Made by a program: the position numbers and the translations under genes. Under the pieces are notes generated by a model. It did no database searches. It saw nothing but the letters and a program-made list of their open reading frames with translations, and was not told where the DNA came from. Source: Actinomycetospora corticicola (GTDB lineage Bacteria; Actinomycetota; Actinomycetes; Mycobacteriales; Pseudonocardiaceae). Taken from it: a stretch of DNA of 64,000 nt. This document shows, piece by piece, positions 17,579-26,361 of the stretch (positions are counted from its first letter, which is position 1; every line of letters starts with the position of its first letter). The stretch spans positions 1,178,001 through 1,242,000 of the forward strand of contig NZ_JACCBN010000001.1 in the NCBI RefSeq assembly GCF_013409505.1. The letters are read 5' to 3'.

Positions 17579-18192
17579 TGCAGCTCATCCTCGCCCGCCA
17601 TGCCGAGCCGGTCGCGGCCGACCCGACGCCCGACGGCGCCCCGGCCGACCCCGAGCTCTCCTCCCGCGGTCGCGTGCAGGCCAGCGCGCTGGGCTGGTGG
17701 GCCGCGAACAACACCGGCGAGAAGATCACCGAGATCGTCGTGTCCGGCATGCGGCGCGCCCAGGAGACCGCCGCGCCGGCCGCGGACGCCCTCGGCCTGA
17801 CCCCCGTCGTCGACGAGGAGCTCGCGGAGTTCGACGCCGGGCGCTCCTCCTACACCCCGGTGCACCTGCGGCTCGGGTCCGACGACCCGGACTGGCAGCG
17901 GATCCAGGAGGGGTTCCTGCCGGAGTTCGTCGACGTCGGGGCCTTCACCGCCCGGGTCCGCGGCGCCTTCGACCGCATCGTCGCCCGGCACGCCGACGCG
18001 GGCCGCGAGTCGGTGCTCGTGGTCTGCCACGCGGGCACGATCAACATGTTCCTCGCCCTCGAGCTCGCCCTGGGGCGTCCACTGACCTTCCCGCTCGACC
18101 ACGTGGGCCTGAGCCGGGTGCTCGTCTCCCGGTCGGGACGCCGCAAGGTGCGGTCGGTCAACGAGACGGGGCACGTCGCGGAGCTGCTGTGA
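17578..18192 (+). CDS. Histidine phosphatase superfamily protein
   Basis: Phosphoglycerate-mutase-like phosphatase (204 aa). The catalytic RHG box reads ARHAEP at residues 6-11. Further family features are SSRGRVQA, the SGMRRAQETA helix and the second catalytic histidine in VVCHAGTIN. Substrate unknown; members act on phosphosugars, phosphoproteins or metabolites. Its start overlaps the HIT stop and its stop overlaps the next GTG by 4 bp, so the three proteins are made together. Confidence 0.88.
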   Translation: MQLILARHAEPVAADPTPDGAPADPELSSRGRVQASALGWWAANNTGEKITEIVVSGMRRAQETAAPAADALGLTPVVDEELAEFDAGRSSYTPVHLRLGSDDPDWQRIQEGFLPEFVDVGAFTARVRGAFDRIVARHADAGRESVLVVCHAGTINMFLALELALGRPLTFPLDHVGLSRVLVSRSGRRKVRSVNETGHVAELL

Positions 18193-18806
18193 GCGCCCCG
18201 GACCGGCTCCCGCCCCCCGGACGCATGGTGGCGTTCACCGACGCCGCGGTCGCCATCGCCCTGACCCTGCTCGTGCTGCCCCTCGTGGAGCTCGTGCCGG
18301 AGGCGGCGCGCGCCGGGGAGCCGGGGGCCGGCGCGATCATCGCGGGCAATCTCCCGGCGATCGGCAGCTTCCTGCTGGGGTTCGCGGTGATCGCCCGGCT
18401 CTGGGTCTCCCACCACCAGCTGTTCGGGTTCGCCGTCCGTCTCACCCCGTCCCTGGTCACGCTCAACCTCGTCTGGGTCCTGACGATCACGGCGTTGCCG
18501 TTCTTCGTGGAGCTGGTCTCCTCGTACGGGCCGAGCGACGTGGTGCTGCGGTCCTTCGTGGGCAACCTCCTGGTGTCCAGCGTCCTGCTCACCACGATGA
18601 CCGTGGTGATGCGCCGGACGGGAGAGGCGGACGGCGACGGCAGCGGCCCGTCGGAGGAGTTCGTGACGTCCTCGATCGCGGCGACGGTCAACTTCCTCGT
18701 CGCCTTCCTGCTCACGCTGATCGTCCCGTGGCTGAGCTACTACTCGATGCTCGTGCTGTTCCTCGACCCGCTCACGACGCGGCTGGTGACCCGCCTGCGC
18801 CGCTGA
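18189..18806 (+). CDS. TMEM175/DUF1211-type membrane protein (putative K+ channel)
   Basis: A 205-residue membrane protein with about six hydrophobic segments. The first helix carries the family signature R-x-x-x-F-T-D-A-x-x-A-I-x-x-T-L-L-V-L (GRMVAFTDAAVAIALTLLVL), which in TMEM175 homologues lines a potassium pore. Bacterial members form tetrameric K+ channels; here conduction is inferred only. The GTG start overlaps the preceding phosphatase stop (GTGA). Confidence 0.82.
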   Translation: MSAPDRLPPPGRMVAFTDAAVAIALTLLVLPLVELVPEAARAGEPGAGAIIAGNLPAIGSFLLGFAVIARLWVSHHQLFGFAVRLTPSLVTLNLVWVLTITALPFFVELVSSYGPSDVVLRSFVGNLLVSSVLLTTMTVVMRRTGEADGDGSGPSEEFVTSSIAATVNFLVAFLLTLIVPWLSYYSMLVLFLDPLTTRLVTRLRR

Positions 18807-18839
18807 GGTCGCTCGCGTTGCCGGGCCGTGCGTCCCGTG

Positions 18840-18851
18840 GTTGCGTGCAAC
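18840..18851. promoter_or_regulatory. Palindrome GTTGCGTGCAAC upstream of the methyltransferase
   Basis: Perfect 12-bp palindrome, 59 bp before the methyltransferase start. A near copy with the same TTGC-N2-GCAA core is at 57208-57217 in another intergenic gap. Possibly a dimeric repressor site; the factor is unknown. Confidence 0.35.
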
Positions 18852-18910
18852 GGAACGGCCGTTCCTCCACTCCCGGGGGCCACGGCGCCGAGCACGGAGG
18901 CACCCCACCC

Positions 18911-19747
18911 ATGCCCCAACCGGGCAGCACGGAAGAACGCAGTCTGGCCCACTGGGCCGAGCAGGGCCGCGCGGGGATGGAGGCGTTCTACGCCCTCGCC
19001 GCCGAGGACTACCGGCAGATGGTTGCCGCCCGCGACTGGGCGGCCGACCTGCGCGAGCACGGCGACGCCGCGCGGGCGCGCGTCCTCGACGTCGCGTGCG
19101 GCAGCGGGAAGTTCCCCGCCGAGCTGCAGCGCCGGGGTCTCGCCGGGGCGGTCGGGGACCTGCGGGTCGAGGTCGACCTGCTCGACCCGTCGGCCTTCTC
19201 GATCGCCGAGGCCCGCTCGGTGCTCGCGGCGCCGTTCGTGCCGGTCGGCGAGCACGAGGTCCGCATCCAGGACCTGCCCGACGACGTCGGCGGCTTCGAC
19301 GTCGCCTGGGCGACGCACGCTCTCTACGTCGTCCCGCCCACCGAGATCGGGGCCGGGATCGCGCGGATGGTCGCGGCTCTGCGCCCCGGCGGGTTCGGCG
19401 CGGTCGTCCACGCCTCGGAGACCTCGCACTACATGCGCTTCGCGCAGGCGTTCCGCACCACCTTCGCGCCGGACGCGACGCCGTTCACCACCTCCGAGCA
19501 GGTGCGGGACGCCCTGGGCGCGGCCGGGATCGAGCCGGACGTCACCACGATCCGCTACGACGTCGGGCACCCCGACCGGGCCGTGATCGAGGGCTTCCTG
19601 CAGCGCTGCGCGTTCGACGACTCGGTCGGACTCGAGCGGATGGAGACCGAGGGCGCGGTGGGGGAGTACCTCGCCGGCACGCACGGCGACGACGGCTACC
19701 GCTTCAGCCAGGTCGTCGACGTCATCACGTGGGAGGTCGCGCGATGA
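18911..19747 (+). CDS. Class I SAM-dependent methyltransferase
   Basis: A 278-residue protein with Rossmann motif I VLDVACGSGKF (about residues 58-68) and the later LRPGGFGAVVH strand. It opens with GSTEERSLAHWAEQGRAG and ends in a helix-rich region. ATG 18911 has GGAGG about 8 nt upstream. The stop overlaps the start of the PhyH dioxygenase by 4 bp, so a methylation and an oxygenation step are translationally linked. The substrate is unknown; a small specialised-metabolite tailoring pair is one possibility. Confidence 0.82.
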   Translation: MPQPGSTEERSLAHWAEQGRAGMEAFYALAAEDYRQMVAARDWAADLREHGDAARARVLDVACGSGKFPAELQRRGLAGAVGDLRVEVDLLDPSAFSIAEARSVLAAPFVPVGEHEVRIQDLPDDVGGFDVAWATHALYVVPPTEIGAGIARMVAALRPGGFGAVVHASETSHYMRFAQAFRTTFAPDATPFTTSEQVRDALGAAGIEPDVTTIRYDVGHPDRAVIEGFLQRCAFDDSVGLERMETEGAVGEYLAGTHGDDGYRFSQVVDVITWEVAR

Positions 19748-20703
19748 ACCCGCACCTCAGCGAGGCCACCGCGGCCGGTGCCCCGGACGACGTCGCCCCC
19801 GCGTGGGACGGCGACAACGAGCAGTGGTGGGACTGGTACATGTCCCTCGCGGGCAACGAGGCGCCGCCGGAGCTCGTCGACGTCCCCGTCACCGACCCGG
19901 GCCCGCTGCCCGACGAGGACGCGGTCGTCGCCGAGCTCGCGGCGCCCTACGAGCTGCCCGTCGGCGCGGCGGGCGCGTTCGCCGCCGACGGCTTCGTCGT
20001 GCTGCCCCGTGTCGTGTCCCCCGGGGCGGCGGAGGTGCTGCGCCGGCGGCTGACCGACCTGCTCGCCGACACGACCGGCACGTCGCTGCGCGCCCGCGAG
20101 ATGATGTGGCTGGAGGACCCGCTGGTCCGCGCGGCCGTCCTCTCGCCGCGCATCGCCGGGATCTGCGCGGCCCTGCTCGGGCACGACACGCTGCGGCTCT
20201 ACCACGACAGCGCGCTGTGCAAGGAGCCCGGCGCCGGTCGTACCCCGTGGCACTACGACGCCCACCACTTCCCGCTGGACTCCCACGACGTCATCTCGAC
20301 GTGGATGCCGCTGCAGGCGGTACCCGCCGCGATGGGTCCGTTGTCGTTCGCCCGCGGGATGGACACGTGGCGGCTGGTCGAGGACGTGCCGTTCGACAAG
20401 GTCGGGACCTCCTACGACCTGCAGGTCTCCGAGACGCTGCGCGAGGCCGGGGTCGTCGTGCATGACGAGCCGTTCGCCCTCGGCGACGTCAGCTTCCACT
20501 CGACGCTGTGCTTCCACACCGCCGGCGCGAACCACACCACGCGCCCGCGCATGGTGCTCGGGGCGACCTACTACGCCGACGGAGCGCGGGTGATCGACCA
20601 CCCGACGATGGTCAGCGGCGACTGGCGGCTGTTCGTCCCGGACACCGAGCCGGGCGAGGCGGCGGCCAGCGCGCACAACCCGATCGTCACGGGGAACGGC
20701 TGA
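19744..20703 (+). CDS. PhyH-family Fe(II)/2-oxoglutarate dioxygenase
   Basis: Phytanoyl-CoA-hydroxylase-like oxygenase (319 aa). The iron facial triad is visible as His-x-Asp in TPWHYDAHH and a distal His in FHTAGANHTTRPR, whose Arg would hold 2-oxoglutarate. The N-terminal 60 residues, rich in Trp and acidic residues (DNEQWWDWYMSL), are not part of the catalytic core. Its start overlaps the preceding methyltransferase (ATGA). An EthD-like protein follows 78 bp downstream. Function in detail unknown. Confidence 0.85.
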   Translation: MNPHLSEATAAGAPDDVAPAWDGDNEQWWDWYMSLAGNEAPPELVDVPVTDPGPLPDEDAVVAELAAPYELPVGAAGAFAADGFVVLPRVVSPGAAEVLRRRLTDLLADTTGTSLRAREMMWLEDPLVRAAVLSPRIAGICAALLGHDTLRLYHDSALCKEPGAGRTPWHYDAHHFPLDSHDVISTWMPLQAVPAAMGPLSFARGMDTWRLVEDVPFDKVGTSYDLQVSETLREAGVVVHDEPFALGDVSFHSTLCFHTAGANHTTRPRMVLGATYYADGARVIDHPTMVSGDWRLFVPDTEPGEAAASAHNPIVTGNG

Positions 20704-20717
20704 TCGCCGCCGACCCC

Positions 20718-20732
20718 TTCCCGACGGCGGGT
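20718..20732. repeat. 15-mer TTCCCGACGGCGGGT, intergenic
   Basis: One of about a dozen near-identical motifs in the window. It sits in the gap before the EthD-like gene. See the finding on TTCCCGACGRCGGGT. Confidence 0.6.
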
Positions 20733-20781
20733 GGGGCTGGTTGTGTTGCACCGCACACGGAATTCAGCTCCGGAGGGTCCG

Positions 20782-21093
20782 ATGACGTACCGCCTGACCG
20801 CCAGCTATCACCACCCGGCCGACAAGGAGAAGTTCGTCGCGCACTACCGCGACACCCACGCGCCGCTGGCCGCGAAGCTGCCCGACGTCCGCTCCTTCAC
20901 CTGGGGCGTCTGCGAGACGCCGGACGGCTCGCAGCCGGCCCACGCGCTCGTCGCGGTCCTCGACTGGGACTCGAAGGAGGCCGCCCAGGCCTCGCTGGGC
21001 TCCGAGCCCGGGCAGGCCGCCGTCGCCGACTTGGACAACTTCGCCCGGGCCGGCGTGGACATGGAGTTCCAGGAGATCACCACGACGGTGTGA
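20782..21093 (+). CDS. EthD-family ferredoxin-like-fold protein
   Basis: A 103-residue EthD/dimeric alpha-beta-barrel protein. The RDTHAPLAAKLPDVRSFTWG segment contains the H-x-P-L pattern typical of EthD-like proteins, which are often small oxygenase partners or degradation accessories. GGAGG lies close upstream of ATG 20782. Its 3' end overlaps the convergent TPR gene by 17 bp. It may belong with the methyltransferase-dioxygenase pair, but the 78-bp gap suggests a separate promoter. Confidence 0.8.
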   Translation: MTYRLTASYHHPADKEKFVAHYRDTHAPLAAKLPDVRSFTWGVCETPDGSQPAHALVAVLDWDSKEAAQASLGSEPGQAAVADLDNFARAGVDMEFQEITTTV

Positions 21094-22240
21094 CGTCGGG
21101 TCGTGGCGGCCGCTCGCGCGGCCGCCACAGCTCGGACCGCTCGGTCCGTCGCTCCCGCCCGTAGCGCGCGGTCCGCGCCCGGCTGAGCAGGACGGCGACC
21201 ACCCGCACCACCAGCCCGAGCACGAGCAGCGGCGGGACGTGCACGCCGTTCGGCACGGGTAGGGCGACCATGACGACGCCCAGCACCGCCGTCAGCGCCG
21301 ACGACACCGTCAGCGGCGCGACCACCGGGTCCCGACGCCAGGCCCGCGCCGCGGCGGGCCGGATCGCCCGGGGGACGGCGCGGTGCAGCCGGGCGAGGAC
21401 CACCCCGACGACGGCGAGCACCACCACGACCGCCAGCGCGTGGGCGAGGGCACCTGCGCCCGCCGAGGCACCCGCGCCCGATGTCGGGAGCCGGGGGGCG
21501 AGCGCCACCCCGGCGACGGTCGAGGCGAGGAACAGCAGGGTCAGCACCAGGCCCGCCCGGCGGACGAGCCCGAGCATCGCGAGCGGCACGTTGAACGCCG
21601 CCGGCTCCAGCGTCGGGTCGAGGGCCAGGGCGTCGGCGAACGAGCGCAGCGCGCGCCGCGACCGGCCGAGGGTCAGGTCGACGACGCCGAGGGCGTTGAG
21701 GTTGGCCGGGTCGTCGGGCTTCAGCCGCACGGCCTCCTGCAGGCGGGGGAGCGCCTCGCGGGCGCCCCGTCGACCGTGGGTGGAGGCGAGGACCTGCCCC
21801 AGGGCGTAGTGCGCGTGGTCGTTCTCCGGCGCGAGCGTCACCGCGTACTCGCCGTGCGCGCGGGCGCGTGGGTAGTCCGCGCGGCCTTCGCTCCCCAGCA
21901 TCTGGGCGAGCAGGATGTGCGCGAGGACGTGCTGCGGGTCGTGGCGCAGGAGGTCCTCGCCGGCCGCGACGGCCTCGGGGAAGCGGCGCGCGTGGTAGAG
22001 CGTGTTCAGCCGGGTGGCCAGGTGGCTGGTCGGCGGGAGCCCGAGGGCGGCGGCCCGGTCGAGCGCGGCGAGCGCGTCGTCGTGGTGGCCCACCCGCTGC
22101 TCCAGCAGGGCGAGCACGTGGAAGGCGGCCGCGTCCTCCGGGTCCTCGGCGAGCGCCCGGGCGATCTCGGGACGTGCGAGGTCGTACTGCCGGGCGTCGA
22201 CGAGCAGGCCCGCCCGTCGCCGGGCCTCCCCGGCGGTCAT
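21077..22240 (-). CDS. TPR-repeat membrane protein
   Basis: A 387-residue protein. Residues 1-225 are tandem tetratricopeptide repeats (for example AFHVLALLEQRVGHHDDALAA and NLNALGVVDLTLGRSRRALR), followed by three to four hydrophobic segments (about 228-345) and a very basic C-terminal tail. The family is not recognised beyond the TPR architecture. It lies 16 bp downstream of a TPR-AAA+ ATPase on the same strand, suggesting a two-protein module in which the TPR membrane protein anchors or adapts the ATPase. Its end overlaps the EthD gene in convergent orientation. Confidence 0.78.
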   Translation of the reverse strand: MTAGEARRRAGLLVDARQYDLARPEIARALAEDPEDAAAFHVLALLEQRVGHHDDALAALDRAAALGLPPTSHLATRLNTLYHARRFPEAVAAGEDLLRHDPQHVLAHILLAQMLGSEGRADYPRARAHGEYAVTLAPENDHAHYALGQVLASTHGRRGAREALPRLQEAVRLKPDDPANLNALGVVDLTLGRSRRALRSFADALALDPTLEPAAFNVPLAMLGLVRRAGLVLTLLFLASTVAGVALAPRLPTSGAGASAGAGALAHALAVVVVLAVVGVVLARLHRAVPRAIRPAAARAWRRDPVVAPLTVSSALTAVLGVVMVALPVPNGVHVPPLLVLGLVVRVVAVLLSRARTARYGRERRTERSELWRPRERPPRPDVTPSW

Positions 22241-22256
22241 GCCCCGCCCGCCCGGC

Positions 22257-23504
22257 TCACAGCAGCTTGCGGCGCTTCATGTAGGCGGCGAGCTCGTCGT
22301 AGGACCCGTCCCCGTTCGCGTACAGGGCGACCTGCCGGGCGGTGGTGAACCACGGGCCGGTCGACGGACGGAGCTCACCGGCCGCCGCGAGCAGGTCGGC
22401 CTGCGTGATCCTCCGGACGGTGCCGGTGGCGACCGAGTCGAGCAGGGCGTGCTCGGTCGCGGCCTCGCAGAGGTGGGCGAGATCGGCGCCGGAGAACCCC
22501 TCGGTGCGCGCGACCAGGGGCTTGAGCGCGACGTTCTCCACCGGACGGTCGCGCAGGTGGTACTCCAGGATCGCGCGCCGGGCGTCGCCGTCCGGCGGCA
22601 CCACCAGCACCGTCCGGTCGAAGCGCCCGGGCCGGCGCAGCGCGGGGTCGACGTCCCAGGGCATGTTGCTCGCCGCGAGCACGAACACGCCCTCGTTGTC
22701 CGCGGACACCCCGTCGAGCTCGGCGAGCAGCTGCGTGATGACCTGCCGGAGCACCCCGCCCACGACCGCCGACCGCTTCTGCGCGATGCCGTCCAGCTCG
22801 TCGAAGAACAGGATGCAGGGCGCCGCGGCCCGGGCGGCGAGGAAGACGTCGTGCATGTTGCGCTCGGAGTTCCCGGCCCACTGGTCGAGGACGTCGTGGA
22901 TGCCCACCGCCAGGAAGTTCGCCCCGAGCTCTCCCGCGAGCGCCCGCGCGAAGAACGTCTTCCCGCACCCGGGCGGCCCGTAGAGCAGCAGTCCGCCCCG
23001 CAGGCTCTTGCCGTACAGCGCGCGCAGCTCTTCGTTGCGCAACGGCGCCAGGAACGCGGCCTCCAGGCGCTTCTTCACCGCGTCCATGCCGCCGACGTCG
23101 GCCAGGCGCAGGTCGGGCCGCTCCACCACGAAGCGCCCGCCGCCGGTCGGCGCGTGCGCCGGGACCCGCTCGGGTTCGTCGTCGGGGGCGAACCGCGGCG
23201 CCACGACGTCGCTGACCTCGGCCTCCGCGGCCTCCCAGTCGAAGGAGGGCTTCCCGACGACGGGTGCGGGCTCCGGCCGGGGTGGTCGCGGCGGCTGCTG
23301 CGGGGTGAGCCCGCGGGCCATCAGGGCCGCGGCGTCGGCGTTCCCGGGGTCGCGCCCGAGCACGGCGGCGACGTGGGAGACTGCCTCCTGCTGCTCGCCG
23401 GCGTCGAGGAGCAGGCCCGCCAGGTGGAGCCGCAGCGTCGGGTCGTCCGGGGAGGCGGCGACCGCGGACCGGAGGCTGTCGAGCAGGGGATCGGCGCCGC
23501 TCAC
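22257..23504 (-). CDS. TPR-AAA+ ATPase (classic AAA, Vps4/p97-like)
   Basis: A 415-residue protein. The N-terminus has TPR-like helices (to about residue 65) and a Pro-rich linker. The AAA module follows: DVGGMDAVKKRLEAA lead-in, Walker A GPPGCGKTFFA, Walker B ILFFDELDG, sensor 1 AASN, arginine fingers in RRPGRFDR, and the GFSGADLAHLCEAA helix of classic AAA proteins. The pore-loop region (GIHDVLDQWAGNSE) resembles the substrate-threading type. The start was set at GTG 23504 because a TAGGGT box ends 7 nt upstream; the next upstream GTG (23513) lies inside that box. No protease domain, so a remodelling ATPase is inferred. Confidence 0.85.
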   Translation of the reverse strand: MSGADPLLDSLRSAVAASPDDPTLRLHLAGLLLDAGEQQEAVSHVAAVLGRDPGNADAAALMARGLTPQQPPRPPRPEPAPVVGKPSFDWEAAEAEVSDVVAPRFAPDDEPERVPAHAPTGGGRFVVERPDLRLADVGGMDAVKKRLEAAFLAPLRNEELRALYGKSLRGGLLLYGPPGCGKTFFARALAGELGANFLAVGIHDVLDQWAGNSERNMHDVFLAARAAAPCILFFDELDGIAQKRSAVVGGVLRQVITQLLAELDGVSADNEGVFVLAASNMPWDVDPALRRPGRFDRTVLVVPPDGDARRAILEYHLRDRPVENVALKPLVARTEGFSGADLAHLCEAATEHALLDSVATGTVRRITQADLLAAAGELRPSTGPWFTTARQVALYANGDGSYDELAAYMKRRKLL

Positions 23505-23532
23505 GCCCGGCACCCTAGCGACCGCCGGAGCG

Positions 23533-23547
23533 ACCCGTCGTCGGGAA
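23533..23547. repeat. 15-mer ACCCGTCGTCGGGAA abutting an antiporter stop codon
   Basis: Exact reverse complement of TTCCCGACGACGGGT. It touches the stop codon of the antiporter gene. Other exact copies are at 23251-23265 and 45300-45314. Confidence 0.65.
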
Positions 23548-25107
23548 TCAGCGGTCGAGCATGGCCTCCTCGTAGTCCAGCTCGCGGAGCAGTTCGCGCA
23601 TGGTGCCCTCCTCGAGGCGACCCATGTCGCGGAAGCGGACGAAGGTGGTGCGCTCGGCGTCGAGCATGGCGCGGCGCAGCCGGACGAACGTCACCGACGG
23701 GGACTCGCCGATCTCCTCGGCGGGGCGGCCGAGGCGTTCCCAGGCGCCGTTCGAGCGCTGCTCGGCCCACGAGCGCAGCTGCGAGGTGATGTGCTCGGGC
23801 GTGTGGTTCCCGGGGCCGGTCAGCTCCTCCAGCGTCTCCAGTGCCCGCTCGGCCGCCGCCTGCTTCGCCGCGGCCTCCTGGAGGGTGTCGTGCTGGGCGC
23901 CGCGGTCGTGGACGTTCAGTCGGCGGATGACCCACGGCAGGGACAGGCCGTGGATCAGCAGCGTCCCCACGGTGACGACGAAGGCGAGGAACAGGACGAT
24001 GTCGCGCCCGGGCATCGCGGGGTCGATCGTGAACGCCGCGGCGAGCGTGACCACCCCCCGCATCCCCGCCCAGGAGAGCACCGTCGGCACCTGCCAGGGC
24101 AGGGCCGGCCCACGCGCCCGGACCTTGGGCAGGAGCCGCGGCAGGTAGATCGTCGGGAACATCCAGACGAACCGGGCGAGGATCGTCGCGGCGAGGACGG
24201 CGAGCGAGGACGCGACGACGAGGCCGAAGGGGATGCGGAGTTCGGCGACCACGATCGGTAGCTGCAGCCCGATGAGGGCGAACACGAGCGCCTCGAGGAG
24301 CCGGTCGAGCGCCTTCCACACCGCCTGGTCCTGGATGCGGGTCGCGAAGCCGCCCTCGGTCGACTTGTGCCCGAGGTAGAGGCCCGCGATCACGACGGCG
24401 AGCACGCCGCTCGCGTGGAGCTCCTCGGCGAGCAGGTAGATCGCGAACGGCACGACGAGGCCGACCGCGCTCTCCAGCGACGAGTCCCCGAGCCGCAGGC
24501 GCACGCGGTGGATCACCCAGCCGACGGCCGCGCCGACCAGGATCCCGCCGCCGGCCGCCAGCACGAACTCGCCGAGCCCCTCGAGCAGGGACGCGCCGGT
24601 ACCCAGGGCGACGGCGAGCAGGACCCGGAACAGGGTCAGCGCGGTCGCGTCGTTGAGCAGGCTCTCGCCCTCGATGATCGTCATCATCCGGCGCGGCAGC
24701 CCCAGCCGGCGCCCGATGGACGCGGCGGCGACCGCGTCCGGCGGGGCGACGACCGCGCCGAGGACGAGCGCACTCGCGAGCGGGAGCCCCGGGACCACCC
24801 ACCACGCGACGAGACCCACCACCGCCGTCGTGAAGATGACGAGCCCGAACGCGAGCTGGCCGATGCGGTTGAGGTTCTCGCGCAGCCGCAGCGCCGAGGA
24901 CTCGAGCGCGGCGGAGTAGAGGAGCGGCGGGAGGACGAGGAAGAGGACGAGGTCGGGGTCGAGCGGGACGTTCGGGATGCCCGGGAGGTAGGACAGCGCG
25001 AGCCCGACCAGCACGAGCAGCAGCGGCGACGACACCCGGAACCGGTCCGCGAGGGCGGTGACCGCGAGCGAGACGACGAGGACGATCAGCAGGGCGAGGC
25101 CGTTCAC
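23548..25107 (-). CDS. CPA1-family Na+(K+)/H+ antiporter
   Basis: A 519-residue antiporter of the NhaP/CPA1 type with about 12 hydrophobic segments up to residue 400 and a 110-residue cytoplasmic tail containing a predicted coiled coil (AAAKQAAAERALETLEELTG). Conserved features are VAPPDAVAAASIGRR, the EGESLLNDATAL helix with the ND ion-binding pair, and RGVVTLAAAF. It exchanges cytoplasmic cations for protons. The GTG start at 25107 overlaps the methyltransferase stop (GTGA). Confidence 0.9.
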   Translation of the reverse strand: MNGLALLIVLVVSLAVTALADRFRVSSPLLLVLVGLALSYLPGIPNVPLDPDLVLFLVLPPLLYSAALESSALRLRENLNRIGQLAFGLVIFTTAVVGLVAWWVVPGLPLASALVLGAVVAPPDAVAAASIGRRLGLPRRMMTIIEGESLLNDATALTLFRVLLAVALGTGASLLEGLGEFVLAAGGGILVGAAVGWVIHRVRLRLGDSSLESAVGLVVPFAIYLLAEELHASGVLAVVIAGLYLGHKSTEGGFATRIQDQAVWKALDRLLEALVFALIGLQLPIVVAELRIPFGLVVASSLAVLAATILARFVWMFPTIYLPRLLPKVRARGPALPWQVPTVLSWAGMRGVVTLAAAFTIDPAMPGRDIVLFLAFVVTVGTLLIHGLSLPWVIRRLNVHDRGAQHDTLQEAAAKQAAAERALETLEELTGPGNHTPEHITSQLRSWAEQRSNGAWERLGRPAEEIGESPSVTFVRLRRAMLDAERTTFVRFRDMGRLEEGTMRELLRELDYEEAMLDR

Positions 25108-25736
25108 GGCGCGGTGCTCCCTCGGCGGTGGACGCTGACCGCGTAGCCGCCGCCGGTGTACGGCTCGGCGCCGTCCCAGTCGGCGGTGCGCGTGTGCAGG
25201 TGGAGGCCGGCGCCGACGGCGGCCGTGTCGTAGGCGTGCAGGTCGGGCACGGCGACGTCGTCGGGCAGCGAGGTCGGCACGTGCTCGGGGCCCAGGCCGA
25301 ACCCGAGCACGAGCAGCCCGCCCGGCCGCAGGTGCGCGGCCAGCCGGGCGAGCACCCGCGCGTGGGTCCCGGGGGTGAGGAACGGCCAGATGTTGCCCGC
25401 GCCGACGACGAGGTCGAACCGCTGCCCGAGGTCCAGCGCGGTGAGGTCGCGCAGGTGCCAGGACAGCCCGGGCGCCGCGCGCCGGGCCTCGTCGAGCATC
25501 GAGGCGTCGAGGTCGACCCCGACCACGCGGTGGCCGAGCTCCGCCAGGTGGATCGCGACCCGCCCCGTCCCGCACCCGGCGTCGAGCACGTCGGACGGCG
25601 TCCCGTCGAGCAGGGCGTGGACCCGCCGCGCCTCGCCGTGCAGGTCGGCGCCCTCGGCGGCCAGGGTCGCGAACCGTTCCGCGTAGCCGGGTCCGGCGGT
25701 GCCTCCGGTGACGGCGAGCCAGGGGTTGTCGGGCAC
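25104..25736 (-). CDS. Class I SAM-dependent methyltransferase
   Basis: A 210-residue methyltransferase with motif I VLDAGCGTGRV, acidic motif II VVGVDLDASM, and LRPGGLLVLGFG. A TAGAGT box ends 6 nt upstream of GTG 25736, indicating a leaderless start. It is coupled to the downstream antiporter by a 4-bp overlap. Substrate unknown. Confidence 0.85.
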   Translation of the reverse strand: MPDNPWLAVTGGTAGPGYAERFATLAAEGADLHGEARRVHALLDGTPSDVLDAGCGTGRVAIHLAELGHRVVGVDLDASMLDEARRAAPGLSWHLRDLTALDLGQRFDLVVGAGNIWPFLTPGTHARVLARLAAHLRPGGLLVLGFGLGPEHVPTSLPDDVAVPDLHAYDTAAVGAGLHLHTRTADWDGAEPYTGGGYAVSVHRRGSTAP

Positions 25737-25745
25737 CGGCGCACT

Positions 25746-26312
25746 CTAGTGCCGGGGCGAGCGTGCGGGACGGGGATCGGGTCGGTCCAGGCGGTACACG
25801 CGGTGGTCCGGTGGGTCGATCGGGTTGTCCGGCGCCGCCGAGGCGTGGGCGACGAAGCGGAACCCGGCCTTCTCCAGCGCCCGCCACGAGGCCGGGTTGC
25901 CCGTGACCACGGGGACGAGGAGGACCCCGCAGTCGTGGTGGGCGGCGAAGGTGTCGGCGGCCAGGTCCCGGATCAGGGCGGTGCCGAGGCCGTGCCCGAC
26001 GTCGGCGGGGTCGCCGATCAGGTAGTCGATCGTCATGGCGTCGCGCGGGACGTCGAGGAACGGCGCGAACTCCTCGACCTCCTCGGGGTAGGCGTGCCAG
26101 AAGGACCGCTGGCACAGTCCGATCGGGCGGCCGTCCAGCTCGGCGATCAGATCCTCGGCCGGCTCCTCGCCGCGCAGCGTCGGCCCGAAGTCGCGCTCGA
26201 CCGCCTCCGGGGACCACTCGTGCGCCCACCACCGCGCGACGTGCGGCTCGGCGAGCCACCGGCCGATCAGCGGGAAGTCGTCGGCCGTCACCGGGCGGAA
26301 CGTCACCTCCAC
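25746..26312 (-). CDS. GNAT acetyltransferase, AAC(6')-Ib-like
   Basis: A 188-residue N-acetyltransferase. The N-terminal RWLAEPHVARWWAHEWSPE segment and the acetyl-CoA-binding loop DVGHGLGTALI followed by NPASWRALEKAGF match the aminoglycoside 6'-N-acetyltransferase / IucA-like branch of GNAT. Whether it acts on aminoglycosides cannot be told. The start was placed at GTG 26312 because TAGCCT ends 7 nt upstream; a longer frame reaches 26360 but adds non-homologous residues. It is separated from the SDR gene by about 50 bp holding a CCCGACGACGGG motif (26331-26344). Confidence 0.82.
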   Translation of the reverse strand: MEVTFRPVTADDFPLIGRWLAEPHVARWWAHEWSPEAVERDFGPTLRGEEPAEDLIAELDGRPIGLCQRSFWHAYPEEVEEFAPFLDVPRDAMTIDYLIGDPADVGHGLGTALIRDLAADTFAAHHDCGVLLVPVVTGNPASWRALEKAGFRFVAHASAAPDNPIDPPDHRVYRLDRPDPRPARSPRH

Positions 26313-26361
26313 GGCGCGGAGGCTAGTTCCGCCCGACGACGGGCCGCACCTGCTTTCCACC

